From assembly GCF_008000995.1 (NCBI RefSeq), contig NZ_CP042828.1, forward strand, positions 1 to 64,000: a stretch of DNA of 64,000 nucleotides. Reading direction: 5' to 3'. Source of the DNA: Ruania zhangjianzhongii (GTDB lineage Bacteria; Actinomycetota; Actinomycetes; Actinomycetales; Beutenbergiaceae). The notes under the pieces are model-generated. The model was not told the DNA's origin. It made no database searches and worked only from the letters and a program-made list of their open reading frames with translations. Positions 46,954 to 55,409 of the stretch are shown here, piece after piece. A program made the position numbers and the translations under genes. The first letter of the stretch is position 1, and the number at the start of each line of letters is the position of its first letter.

Positions 46954-48258
46954 TTAGGCGACGCCGAACGTCTCCGGTAGCCACATCGACAGTGCGGGGA
47001 CGAACTGGATGATCAGCAGCATGATGATCAGCGACACGTAGAACCACATCAGCGGCCGGAAGACCTTCTCCACCTTGACCTCGGCTACCTTCGCACCGAC
47101 GAATAAGACCGGCGCCGAGGGTGGACTGATCACCGCGATGCACATGTTGAACACGATCATGATGCCGAAGTGGACCGGGTCGATCCCGTACTCCACGGCG
47201 ATCGGCAGGAAGATCGGCGTAAAGATCAGCACAGCCGGGGTGGCGTCCAGCGGGATCCCGATGATCAGCAGGATCACCATCATGATCAGCAGGAAGACGA
47301 CCTTGGAGTCGGTGATCGAGGTCATCCACTCCGCGATCAGCTGCGGCACCCGCGCATAGGTCATCGCGAACGACATGATCGTGGACAGGGCGATCAGGAA
47401 GATCACCACGGACGAGGTCCGGGTGGCCTGCAGCAGGATCTGGTAGAAGTCGCGGACCTTCACCGCCCGGTACAGCAACGCGAGTACGGCCGAGACGACC
47501 ACGGAGACTGCGGCGCCCTCGGTCGGGGTGAAGAAGCCGAACATGATGCCGCCGATCACGATCAGCACCAGCAGCAAGGACGGGATCGCGCGCCAGAGAA
47601 CCAGGAGGAAGAGCCGGAACGTGGGGTAGCCGTCACCGCGCAGGTTCGGGCGTTTGCGCGCGTAGAGCCAGACGATCACCAGACAGGCGAAACCCCAGAG
47701 GATGCCGGGGATATAGCCGGCGAGGAACAGCGCCCCCACGGAGGTCTGGGAGACCAACGCGTAAACGATCAGCGTGTTCGACGGCGGGATCAGCATCCCG
47801 GCGGGGGCGGAGGCGACGTTAGCTGCTGCCGCCCAGCGCATGTCGTAACCATCGGCGCGCTGCCGGGGTGCGATCGAAGATCCGACTGCGGCGGCACCGG
47901 CCAGCGCCGATCCGGAGATAGATCCGAACAGCATGTTCGCGACCACGTTGGTCTGGGCGAGGGCACCCGGTGCCCGGCCGGTCACCACTTTGGCCAGGTC
48001 GATGAGTCTGGTGGCTATCCCGCCGTTGTTCATGATCGCGCCAGCGAGCACGAACAACGGGATCGCGAGCAGGGCGAAGGAGTCCAGACCGTTGAAGATC
48101 TTCTGCGCACTGGTGAATGCGCCCTGTTCCGGGCTCTGCAGGATCACCAGGCTGATCGCCGCCGGGAGACCGATCGCCACGGAGACCGAGACGCCGATGG
48201 CCATCAGGCCGAACATCCCGATGATCAGGATGCTAGTGACGAGGAATGCGTCGTTCAT
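46954..48258 (-). CDS. dctM: TRAP transporter large permease subunit
   Basis: The 434-residue product has about 12 membrane helices and the DctM signature regions (IPLFVLAGAIMNNGGIATRLIDLAKVVTGRAPGALAQTNVVANMLFGSISGSALAGAAAVGS; IPPSNTLIVYALVSQTSVGALFLAGYIPG). It uses an ion gradient to import an organic acid delivered by the binding protein. It is last in the dctPQM operon, 3 bp after dctQ. Confidence 0.95.
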   Translation of the reverse strand: MNDAFLVTSILIIGMFGLMAIGVSVSVAIGLPAAISLVILQSPEQGAFTSAQKIFNGLDSFALLAIPLFVLAGAIMNNGGIATRLIDLAKVVTGRAPGALAQTNVVANMLFGSISGSALAGAAAVGSSIAPRQRADGYDMRWAAAANVASAPAGMLIPPSNTLIVYALVSQTSVGALFLAGYIPGILWGFACLVIVWLYARKRPNLRGDGYPTFRLFLLVLWRAIPSLLLVLIVIGGIMFGFFTPTEGAAVSVVVSAVLALLYRAVKVRDFYQILLQATRTSSVVIFLIALSTIMSFAMTYARVPQLIAEWMTSITDSKVVFLLIMMVILLIIGIPLDATPAVLIFTPIFLPIAVEYGIDPVHFGIMIVFNMCIAVISPPSAPVLFVGAKVAEVKVEKVFRPLMWFYVSLIIMLLIIQFVPALSMWLPETFGVA

Positions 48259-48261
48259 GGT

Positions 48262-48798
48262 CTACAGCCCCTCATCCATCAGCTTGTCCAGGTCGGTGTC
48301 GTCGCCGCCCTCGGTGATCGCCTCTGCGGGCGTGCGGAGCAGATCGATGATGTGCAACGCGCTGTAGATCGCGATCAGGGCTCCGGCGATCGGCACCACC
48401 AGGAAGATCTGGCCCTGGGTGACCGGAAGGAGCTGGACGATGCTGGTCCAGCCGGCGGAGACGTTCGCGTACCCGCCGTAGATCATGATCCACACGGCGA
48501 AGAAGGCAACGATCAGGTGCGCAAGGATCGATACCCCACGCACCGCCGTCACCGGCATCTTGCGTACCAGCCAGTCGATGGCCACGTCATCCTTCTCGCC
48601 GATCACGTAGGCAGCGCCGATGATGCCCTGCCAGATGAAGGCGTACCGCGCGCTGACCTCGGTCCAGGGCGCGGAGATGTCGAAGAACCGGGTAACGACC
48701 TGTGCCAGGACCAGCGCCACCATGGCCGCGAAGAGGATGACGCAGAACCAGCGGAGGAAGACGTTGAGTCCGTGGTGGAAGGCGTCGAGTGCTCTCAC
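48262..48798 (-). CDS. dctQ: TRAP transporter small permease subunit
   Basis: The 178-residue product has the four-helix DctQ fold with the conserved EVSARYAFIWQGIIGAAYVIGEKDDVAIDWLVRKMP segment. It ends in an acidic tail (EGGDDTDLDKLMDEGL). It is separated from dctP by a strong intercistronic hairpin. Confidence 0.93.
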   Translation of the reverse strand: MRALDAFHHGLNVFLRWFCVILFAAMVALVLAQVVTRFFDISAPWTEVSARYAFIWQGIIGAAYVIGEKDDVAIDWLVRKMPVTAVRGVSILAHLIVAFFAVWIMIYGGYANVSAGWTSIVQLLPVTQGQIFLVVPIAGALIAIYSALHIIDLLRTPAEAITEGGDDTDLDKLMDEGL

Positions 48799-48866
48799 TC
48801 ATCGCTCCGATCTCTTGTGGTGTCCCGTCTGCGGACGCTGAGGCGGGAGAGCATATCGGTAGCGGC

Positions 48867-48904
48867 GGTTCGGGGGCCGGTGCATGGGCACCGACCCCCG
48901 AACC
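48867..48904 (-). promoter_or_regulatory. Strong hairpin between dctP and dctQ
   Basis: GGTTCGGGGGCCGGTGC (48867-48883) and GCACCGACCCCCGAACC (48888-48904) form a 17-bp stem (one wobble in the minus-strand RNA) with a 4-nt loop, 17 bp after dctP. It probably protects the dctP message or attenuates read-through, giving more binding protein than permease. Confidence 0.7.
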
Positions 48905-48920
48905 GTCACCAGGAAGTGGC

Positions 48921-49982
48921 TCAGCTGCCCGAACTCGCCGGGAACTCCTCGTTCGCGGCCTGGACGGCGTCGAAGAGGCCCTGCCGGACGTCATTGTTGA
49001 TCGACTCGTCGATCAGCGGCTGGACCGCCTCACGGAAGGCCTCGATGTTCACGTCGTCGTTGAACTCGGCACCGGCCTCCTCCGAGGCAGCGCGAGACTC
49101 TTCGGCGTAGGTGATGAAGCCGGAGTTGGCCTGCTCCACCACGCCCGGGATCAGGTCGGTGAGAGCCTGCCGGTCCTCGTCGCTCATCCCATCCAGGGCG
49201 GTGCTGCTGATCAGCAGGTAGTCCGGGATCATCAGGTGCCGGGTATAGGAGTAGTACGGCGCGACCTCGTCGTGCTTGAGGGCGTTGTAGACGGTCTCGT
49301 TGTTCTCCGCACCGTCGAGCACACCGGACTGCAAGGCGGTGTAGACCTCACCCTGACCCATCGGGGAGGCGACTGCGCCCATCATCTCGATCATCCGCAC
49401 CTGGGAGTCGGACTGCTGCACGCGCAGCTTCAGCCCGGACAGGTCCTCGGGTTCCACGATCGGCTGGGAGGCGTTGTACACGTTCCGCACACCGGAGTAC
49501 ACGCCGGCCAGCACGGAGATGCCCTCGGAGTCCTCGAGCGAGCTGTACAGGTCACCGATGACCTCCTCGTCACCGAGGACGTCGGCCTGCGCCTCCTGGC
49601 TGTCGAACATGTACGGGAGGTTGAAGACGATGAAGTCCGGGTTGAGGGACTCCAGCACCGGGGCGCCGACCCACATCATCTCGACGCTGCCGTCGGAGAC
49701 GTTGTTGATCACGTCGGACTGGGTGCCGAGCAGCTCGTTGGCGTAGACCTCGATACCGTAGCGGCCGTCGGTGGCCTCGCACAGATCTTCGCCGAGCTGC
49801 ACGCCGGCCTGGTACTGCGGGTGCTCCTCGGTCTGGTTGAACGCCAGCCGCCAGGTGGTTTCCGGGTCGCAGGAGCCGGCGTCGCCGCCGCCTCCGCCAC
49901 TGTCCCCGGAACCGCACGCGGCCAGTCCGAGCGCAACGGACGCCGTGGTGACCGCTACGGCGAAAGCTTTCTTACGTGTCAT
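48921..49982 (-). CDS. dctP: TRAP transporter substrate-binding lipoprotein
   Basis: The 353-residue product begins at ATG 49982 after GGAGA and carries a lipoprotein signal with lipobox LAAC (cysteine near residue 23). The rest is a DctP/SiaP-type fold, with ANELLGTQSDVINNVSDGSVEMMWVG, the conserved arginine region LSGLKLRVQQSDSQ and GEVYTALQSGVLDGAENNE. The substrate (an organic or sugar acid) cannot be told from sequence; closeness to the iol genes hints at a polyol-derived acid. Confidence 0.92.
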   Translation of the reverse strand: MTRKKAFAVAVTTASVALGLAACGSGDSGGGGGDAGSCDPETTWRLAFNQTEEHPQYQAGVQLGEDLCEATDGRYGIEVYANELLGTQSDVINNVSDGSVEMMWVGAPVLESLNPDFIVFNLPYMFDSQEAQADVLGDEEVIGDLYSSLEDSEGISVLAGVYSGVRNVYNASQPIVEPEDLSGLKLRVQQSDSQVRMIEMMGAVASPMGQGEVYTALQSGVLDGAENNETVYNALKHDEVAPYYSYTRHLMIPDYLLISSTALDGMSDEDRQALTDLIPGVVEQANSGFITYAEESRAASEEAGAEFNDDVNIEAFREAVQPLIDESINNDVRQGLFDAVQAANEEFPASSGS

Positions 49983-50220
49983 GGCAATTCTCCAGACCCT
50001 AGAGGGGAAGGGTGGCGCAGGTGCGCCGTGGGGGACGGGGGTGGATCCGGCCAGAGAGCCGGCCCCGGATCGACGCCGACCAGGGCGAGGACGCACCACC
50101 AACAGGTGGGGGAGTGGAGCGTTCCATAGGAGACCTCTTCGTCCGGTGGTCGTCGGTTCTTTATGACTGCGGGTATCCGCATCGATCTCGGGAACATAGC
50201 CAGCCGATCCCGACAACGTC

Positions 50221-50256
50221 AATAGTCATACCATATTGTAGCCAATAGTGATACCA
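50221..50256. promoter_or_regulatory. Direct-repeat operator upstream of dctP
   Basis: AATAGTCATACCA (50221-50233) and AATAGTGATACCA (50244-50256) are direct repeats 23 bp apart, just over two helical turns, in an unusually AT-rich patch. They lie in the likely promoter of dctPQM. TACAAT on the minus strand between them may be the -10. The regulator is not adjacent. Confidence 0.55.
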
Positions 50257-50301
50257 AAGTGTGACCAACGCGGACAGACGAGTGTCCGAGCACCACGACA
50301 A

Positions 50302-50336
50302 AGGGCCCGAAGACACCATCAGCGTCCTCGGGCCCT
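50302..50336 (-). terminator. Hairpin terminator of the PPOX gene
   Basis: AGGGCCCGAAGAC (50302-50314) and GTCCTCGGGCCCT (50324-50336) pair over 13 positions, with one wobble/mismatch. The hairpin lies 15 bp beyond the stop of the minus-strand PPOX gene and TTTGTCG follows on that strand. Confidence 0.72.
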
Positions 50337-50350
50337 GCGCGTGCTCGCGG

Positions 50351-50740
50351 CTACTTGCGGATGACCTTCTCCACCGACATCACCAGCACCACCCGGTCGG
50401 GCGAGTCCGGCGGCGGCTGGGTGTCCGGCATCCCGTAACGGCGGCCCAGCTCGACGTAGAACGCTCCGGTCGGATCCGGCTCGGCGGATACCAGGGTGCC
50501 GAGCACCTCGATGAACTCGTACGGGTTCGACGGGTTGCTGACCTCGAGTGCCATCCCCGGGTTGGCCTGCAGGTTGCGATACTTCCCGCGCTTGGTGGTG
50601 TGCGTGAACTTCACCCGCTCGCCATCGAAGGCGAACCACATCGGCTCCACCTGCGGGGCGCCGTCGGGCCGGACGGTGGCCAGATGGCCCACGATCGGGT
50701 CCTCGAGCAGGAACAGCAGGTCCGCGGGAATCTGTGCCAT
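50351..50740 (-). CDS. PPOX class (probably F420-dependent) oxidoreductase
   Basis: The 129-residue product has the split-barrel flavin/F420-binding fold: HLATVRPDGAPQVEPMWFAFDGERVKFTHTTKRGKYRNLQANP, followed by VELGRRYGMP. The pattern is that of small actinobacterial F420-linked reductases. Substrate unknown. It is monocistronic with a clear terminator. Confidence 0.82.
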   Translation of the reverse strand: MAQIPADLLFLLEDPIVGHLATVRPDGAPQVEPMWFAFDGERVKFTHTTKRGKYRNLQANPGMALEVSNPSNPYEFIEVLGTLVSAEPDPTGAFYVELGRRYGMPDTQPPPDSPDRVVLVMSVEKVIRK

Positions 50741-50826
50741 GCCCTCAACCCTACGACGGCGGTCAGCCCCGGGGTAGGAGCCGTCGCCGTGATCTCAGCG
50801 CGTGGCCACCTCCGCGGGGCGGCGGC

Positions 50827-52643
50827 TCACATCCGCTCGGGTGCGGCGATCCCGAGCAGCTCCAGCCCCTGAGCCAGGGTGCGCCGGGTCAGGTCCACCA
50901 GGGCCAGGCGCCGCTGGCGGACCGGGTCCGGCGAGGCCAGCACCGGGCAGGCTTCGTAGAAGTCGGTGAAGGCACGGGCCAGGTCATAGCAGAATCCGGC
51001 GAGCCGGTGCGGCTCGAGGTCGTCGGCGACCGCATCGAGGACGTCGGTGAGGGAATCGGCGGTGAGGATCAGCGCCCGCTCCGCCGGCTCCAGCGCCGCG
51101 CCGTCCAGCGCAGGGGCACGCTCGGGAACGTGCAGTCCGCGTTCGGCAGCCCGGCGCAGGATCGACGTCAGCCGAGTGTGCGCATACTGCAGGTAGACAC
51201 CGGTGTTGCCGTTGAATGCGGTCATCCGCTCGGTGTCGAACACGTAGTCCTTCACCCGCGAGCCGGACAGATCGGCGTACTTGACCGCGCCGATGCCGGC
51301 CTGTTCGGCGATCCGCTGCAGGGTGTCCTGGTCCAGCGCGGTGCCCTTGGCCTCGGCGCCTTCGGCCACCACCGTCTGGGCGGCGGCAACCGCCTGGTCG
51401 AGCAGATCCATCAGCCGCACCGTCTCACCGGACCGGGTCTTGAACGGCTTCCCGTCCGGACCGAGGATCGAGCCGAAGGACACGTGCACGGCCTGGACGT
51501 CGTCGGTGAGCCAGCCGGCACGCCGCGCCGCCTCGAACAGCAGCCGGAAGTGCAGCGCCTGCCGAGAATCCACCAGGTACAGGATGCGGTCCGCCCCGAG
51601 CTCGGTGATCCGGTACCGCAACGTCGCCAGGTCGGTGGTGTCGTAGCCGTAACCGCCGTCCCGCTTGCGCACCATCAGGGCGGCGGGCTGCCCGTCCGGC
51701 CCGGTCACCTCTTCGGAGAGCACCACGAGCGCACCGTCAGAGGTGACCGCGATACCGCTCTCGGTCAGCTCGGTGGCAACGTCGTCGAGCAGGTCGTTGT
51801 AGGAGGACTCCCCGCGGGAGTCCCGAGCACTCAGCTGGATGCCGAGCCGGTCGTAGACCCGGTCGAAGTAGAACTGCGACTCGGCCACGATCTCCCGCCA
51901 GACCGCGAGGGTCTGCGCATCCCCGGCCTGCAGAGCGACCACCCGCTGCCGAGAGCGGTCAGCGAAGGCAGGGTCAGCGTCGAACTGTTTGCGTGCCTCC
52001 CGGTAGAGGGTGTCCAGCGCGGACACGGTGCTCGGCTGGTGGCTGACGCTATCGATCTCGTCGTGGCGCCAGGGCTGGTCCGGGTTCTCGGTGATGTACT
52101 GGATCAGCATCCCGAACTGCGTGCCCCAATCGCCCAGGTGGTTCTGCTTGAGCACGTCGGACCCGAGGAACGTCAGCACCCGCACCAGGCAGTCGCCGAT
52201 CACCGTGGAGCGGATGTGCCCCACGTGCATCTCCTTGGCGATGTTCGGCCCGGAGTAGTCGATCACCGTGCGCACGCCGGCCTGGCTGGACGCCACTCCG
52301 AGCGAGCCGAGGGTCGGTCGGCGCGCCGCGCCTCGGCCTGGGCCCACAGCGCCTCGTCGGCCAGCGTCAGGTTGAGGAAGCCTGGTCCGGAGATCTCCAC
52401 GTGCCCGACGGCGGAGCCTCCCGGGATCGCCTCGCTCACCGTGGTCGCAACCTCGCGGGGGTTCGCCCCGACCCGCTTGGCCAGGGCGAGGGCTGCGTTC
52501 GCCTGCAGGTCGGCGTGGTCGCTCGGGCGGATCAGCGGGTCGGCACCGGCCTGCTCGGGGTAGGCAGCGGCGATCGCGGCGCCGACAGCGTCGGTGAGCT
52601 GCTGGGCCAGAGTGGGAACGGCGTGAGGATCGGAAGCAGGCAC
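50827..52643 (-). CDS. argS: Arginyl-tRNA synthetase, apparent frameshift
   Basis: Charges tRNA-Arg. Two overlapping frames are needed. The N-terminal part from about GTG 52643 has the additional domain (SDHADLQANAALALAKRVGANPREVATTV, EISGPGFLNLTL). The remainder, in another frame from about 52330, has the HIGH-like MHVGHIRSTVIGD, YVFDTERMTAFNGNTGVYLQYAHTRL and a normal C-terminus GLELLGIAAPERM. The break falls between 52290 and 52330 and equals loss of one base. As argS is normally essential and everything else is intact, sequence error is more likely than true loss. Confidence 0.85.
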
Positions 52644-52723
52644 CCGGTCATCATCCCATCCTTGGCGGCCCTGAGTGATCGGTGCCCTCGTGGGCACCCG
52701 ACCCCGGCGCGGGCGGACATGAA

Positions 52724-52758
52724 TCGTCGGCCTGGTCGTGGAGCAACCAGGCCGACGA
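52724..52758 (-). terminator. Hairpin terminator of the LEA-like gene
   Basis: TCGTCGGCCTGGT (52724-52736) and ACCAGGCCGACGA (52746-52758) form a perfect 13-bp stem with a 9-nt loop, 24 bp past the stop of the minus-strand LEA-like gene. Confidence 0.75.
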
Positions 52759-52782
52759 CTGTGCGGCTGTGCCGCGGCGTGC

Positions 52783-53655
52783 TCAGTCCTTGTTCTCTGG
52801 GCCGTCCGCGGCTTCGTCGGCAGCGTCCTTGGTGTCCTCAGCGGCGCCCTTGGCGGCCTCCTTGGACTCCTGCGCGGCCTCGGTCACGGCGTCGCCGGCT
52901 TCGGCTGCAGCCTCTTTGGTGTCTTCGGCCACATCCTGGGCAGCGTGACCGGCGGAGTCCTTGACCTTGCCAGCCTGTTCGCCCACCTTCTCGGCGGCGT
53001 TCTTCACGGCTTCCTTGGTCTCCTCCGCCGCACCGGCTGCGGCGGCACCGGCCTGCTCCGCCACGTGCTTGGCCTTCTCCACCGGCGTCGCGGCGGGCGC
53101 GTCGTCCCAGTACTCCTCGGCCCACGGGTCTTCGGTGGGCTGGGTGCGCTTCCAGATCAAGACGCCGGCTCCGGCGACCGCTGCGCCTACCAGCACCCAG
53201 CCGATCGTCTTGCCGACCTTGGAGCCGCCCTTGGCCTTGGCCTCCTGCTTCTTCACCGCATCGGTGGCGGCGCTGAGCACGGAGTCCGCCCGGTCGGCGG
53301 CAGCATCCGCGCCGTCGGTAGCAGCCTTGGCGGCGTTCTCCATCGCCTCGACCACTCGCGGGATGACGGTGCCGGTGATCGTGTCGTGCGCAGCGTCTAC
53401 TGCGCCACGGCTCTTCTCGGCGTACTCCGCCACCTTGGGCGCAGCGGTCTGCACACCGGTGCGCAGCGCCTTCTCCACCCGAGGGCTGGCCCAGTCCACA
53501 GCGGCGTCCACCTTCGGGGAGGCCCAGTCCCGGGCGGCATCCACCCGAGGCCCGGCCCACTCCAGGCTCTGATCGGCGAGCTGGCGTGCCGCCTTGCCGG
53601 CGTCCTCGGCCTGCTCACGGAGGCGCTCGGCGTTGATCTTGTCTTGACGCGACAT
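52783..53655 (-). CDS. LEA/apolipoprotein-like amphipathic helical protein with one TM helix
   Basis: The 290-residue product is highly rich in Ala, Glu, Lys and Asp. Residues about 35-70 hold imperfect repeats WA(G/S)P(R/K)V(D/E). A membrane helix (GWVLVGAAVAGAGVLIW) lies near 153-170. The C-terminal 100 residues are 11-residue-type amphipathic repeats (ETKEAVKNAAEKV, DTKEAAAEAGDAV) like late-embryogenesis-abundant proteins. A similar gene sits beside the cyclophilin in many actinobacteria. A role at the envelope or in stress is inferred only. AGGGGAG precedes the ATG. Confidence 0.7.
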   Translation of the reverse strand: MSRQDKINAERLREQAEDAGKAARQLADQSLEWAGPRVDAARDWASPKVDAAVDWASPRVEKALRTGVQTAAPKVAEYAEKSRGAVDAAHDTITGTVIPRVVEAMENAAKAATDGADAAADRADSVLSAATDAVKKQEAKAKGGSKVGKTIGWVLVGAAVAGAGVLIWKRTQPTEDPWAEEYWDDAPAATPVEKAKHVAEQAGAAAAGAAEETKEAVKNAAEKVGEQAGKVKDSAGHAAQDVAEDTKEAAAEAGDAVTEAAQESKEAAKGAAEDTKDAADEAADGPENKD

Positions 53656-53809
53656 CTAACTCCCCTAGCTCATGGACCGCGGGCGGGCCACGGTGGTCGG
53701 TGATAGTGAGGTTGCCCGCCCCTATCGTGCCACCCGTTCGGCCCTAGTGCATACGCCACCACTCAACGGGTGCGGTCCACCAGTGCTCCAGAAGTGCGAA
53801 GATGTGCTC

Positions 53810-54334
53810 ATGGACGCGATTTTGCACACCTCCGCCGGCGACATCCGTGTCGAGCTGTTCCCGAACCACGCACCCAAGACGGTGCAGAACTTCACTGAGC
53901 TCGCGACCGGGGCGAGGGCCTGGACCGACCCCGCCTCCGGTGAGGAGAAGAACGAGCCGCTGTACAGCGGCACCATCTTCCACCGCGTGATCCCGAACTT
54001 CATGATCCAGGGCGGGGACCCGCTCGGCACGGGTCGAGGTGGCCCCGGGTACCAGTTCGACGACGAGATCCACCCCGAGCTGAACTTCAACGCCCCGCAC
54101 GTGCTCGCGATGGCGAATGCGGGGATCCAGATGGGCCGCGGCACGAACGGCTCGCAGTTCTTCATCACCACGGCGAAGACCCCGTGGCTGCAGGGCAAGC
54201 ACACCATCTTCGGTGCCGTGAAGGACCAGGCGAGTGCCGCCGTCGTGGACCAGATCGGCGCCACCTCCACCGATCCGCGCGATGACCGTCCGGTGGAGGA
54301 CATCGTGATCACCTCGATCGAGATCGTGGACTGA
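53810..54334 (+). CDS. ppiA: Peptidyl-prolyl cis-trans isomerase, cyclophilin type
   Basis: The 174-residue product has the cyclophilin core: FHRVIPNFMIQGGDPLGTGRGGPGYQFDDE (catalytic Arg), AMANAGIQMGRGTNGSQFFITT and LQGKHTIFGAV. No signal peptide is present, so it acts in the cytoplasm. A GTG at 53804 is an alternative start. It belongs to the conserved origin-proximal block with the rhomboid and crgA. Confidence 0.95.
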   Translation: MDAILHTSAGDIRVELFPNHAPKTVQNFTELATGARAWTDPASGEEKNEPLYSGTIFHRVIPNFMIQGGDPLGTGRGGPGYQFDDEIHPELNFNAPHVLAMANAGIQMGRGTNGSQFFITTAKTPWLQGKHTIFGAVKDQASAAVVDQIGATSTDPRDDRPVEDIVITSIEIVD

Positions 54335-54364
54335 GCAGCACTGCGCTGAGCTCATCCGGCGTCG

Positions 54365-55207
54365 ATGACGAACTACCCCTCCGCTCCGCAGCCGAATGCG
54401 GGTACCGGCGCGCCCACCTGCGCGCGACACCCTGACCGGGTCTCCTATGTGAACTGCCAACGCTGCGGGCGCCCGGCCTGCCCGGAGTGTCAGCGGCCCG
54501 CCGCCGTCGGGGTGCACTGTGTGGACTGTGTCCGCGAGGCGAACCGGTCGGTGCGTCCGCAGCGCACAGTGCTCGGCGGGCGGGTGAGTGCCAGTTCCCG
54601 GCCGGTGGTGACGATGACCTTCATCGGCATCTGCGCGGTGATGTTCCTGGCCGACTATGTAGCGCCGGTGTACCAGCTGTTCGTGTTCTCCCCGGCGATC
54701 GGCGAGTATCAGCCCTGGCGGATGCTCACCTCGGCCTTCCTGCACGCCGGCTGGCTGCATCTGCTGGTGAACATGTACGCGCTGTGGATCGTCGGCCCGT
54801 TCCTGGAGCAGATGCTCGGACGGTGGCGGTTCGTGGCGCTCTGGCTGCTCAGTGCGCTCGGTGGTTCGGTGGCGGTCGTGCTGCTCACCGATCCGGACTA
54901 CTGGACCACTCCGGTGGTGGGTGCTTCCGGTGCCGTCTTCGGAATGTTTGCCGCGATCGCGGTGGTGCTACGGCGTACCGGGCGCGATGCGCGGCAGATC
55001 CTCGTGGTGATCGCGATCAACGTGGTGTTCTCGCTGATCGTCGCGCGGATCTCCTGGCAGGGGCACCTGGGCGGGCTCATGGTCGGCGCCGCACTGGGCT
55101 TCCTGTTCGCCTACCTGCCGACGGAACGCCGCACCACAGGTGCGGTGGTGGGGGTGTCGGGCACCGCCGTCGTGCTGGTGGGCCTGACTTTGCTCGCCTA
55201 CGCCTGA
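54365..55207 (+). CDS. Rhomboid family intramembrane serine protease with Zn-binding N-terminus
   Basis: The 280-residue product has an N-terminal B-box-like motif with paired cysteines (CARHPDRVSYVNCQRCGRPACPECQ ... GVHCVDC), likely binding zinc. Six membrane helices follow. Catalytic residues are Ser in GASGAVFG and His in WQGHLGGLMVGAALG; LLVNMYALW holds the supporting Asn. Typical length and position for actinobacteria. A 20-bp tandem duplication covers its last codons and stop. Confidence 0.93.
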   Translation: MTNYPSAPQPNAGTGAPTCARHPDRVSYVNCQRCGRPACPECQRPAAVGVHCVDCVREANRSVRPQRTVLGGRVSASSRPVVTMTFIGICAVMFLADYVAPVYQLFVFSPAIGEYQPWRMLTSAFLHAGWLHLLVNMYALWIVGPFLEQMLGRWRFVALWLLSALGGSVAVVLLTDPDYWTTPVVGASGAVFGMFAAIAVVLRRTGRDARQILVVIAINVVFSLIVARISWQGHLGGLMVGAALGFLFAYLPTERRTTGAVVGVSGTAVVLVGLTLLAYA

Positions 55208-55260
55208 CTTTGCTCGCCTACGCCTGACGCTGCTCGCCTACGTCCGGCCCTGCTCGCCTC
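55181..55260 (+). repeat. Four 20-bp tandem repeats across the rhomboid stop codon
   Basis: Units at 55181-55200, 55201-55220, 55221-55240 and 55241-55260 all match (C/G)GCCTGAC(TT)TGCTCGCCTA with increasing divergence. The first unit encodes the last residues (LTLLAYA) and the TGA lies in the second. The decay with distance from the gene suggests slippage duplication of the gene's end. Confidence 0.9.
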
Positions 55261-55387
55261 ACTCCATCGGATTCCGTGGTGCGGGGGGCCGCGGACCCCA
55301 GGGTCATGTGCGGTTGTGCGAGCCGATCGGCGCAGGAAAGTGCCGGCCGGCCGGGCCACGAGGAGCGGATCCCGACCGGCCGGCGGA

Positions 55388-55406
55388 CCCGGCTGAGGAA
55401 GCCGGG
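55388..55406 (-). terminator. Hairpin after the VOC dioxygenase-like gene
   Basis: CCCGGC (55388-55393) and GCCGGG (55401-55406) form a 6-bp stem with a 7-nt loop directly downstream of the minus-strand stop at 55410. Confidence 0.45.
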
Positions 55407-55409
55407 GGC

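Larger units (their letters stand above)
49983..50350. other. Leader and promoter region of the TRAP operon
   Basis: This stretch of about 370 bp has no credible gene. From 49983 to about 50160 it is the likely 5' leader of dctP, including a GC hairpin around 50044-50070 (GATCCGGCC / GGCCCCGGATC). The promoter and direct repeats follow at 50221-50256, and a terminator of the PPOX gene at 50302-50336. Confidence 0.5.

Noticed and set aside
47170-49110. 646-codon open frame antisense to the TRAP operon
   Set aside because: His/Asp/Gly/Arg-rich low-complexity product opposite three clear TRAP genes.
54487-55227. Second long plus-strand frame inside the rhomboid gene, ending in the same LTLLAYA
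   Set aside because: The shared ending comes from the 20-bp tandem repeat; the rest has no protein features.
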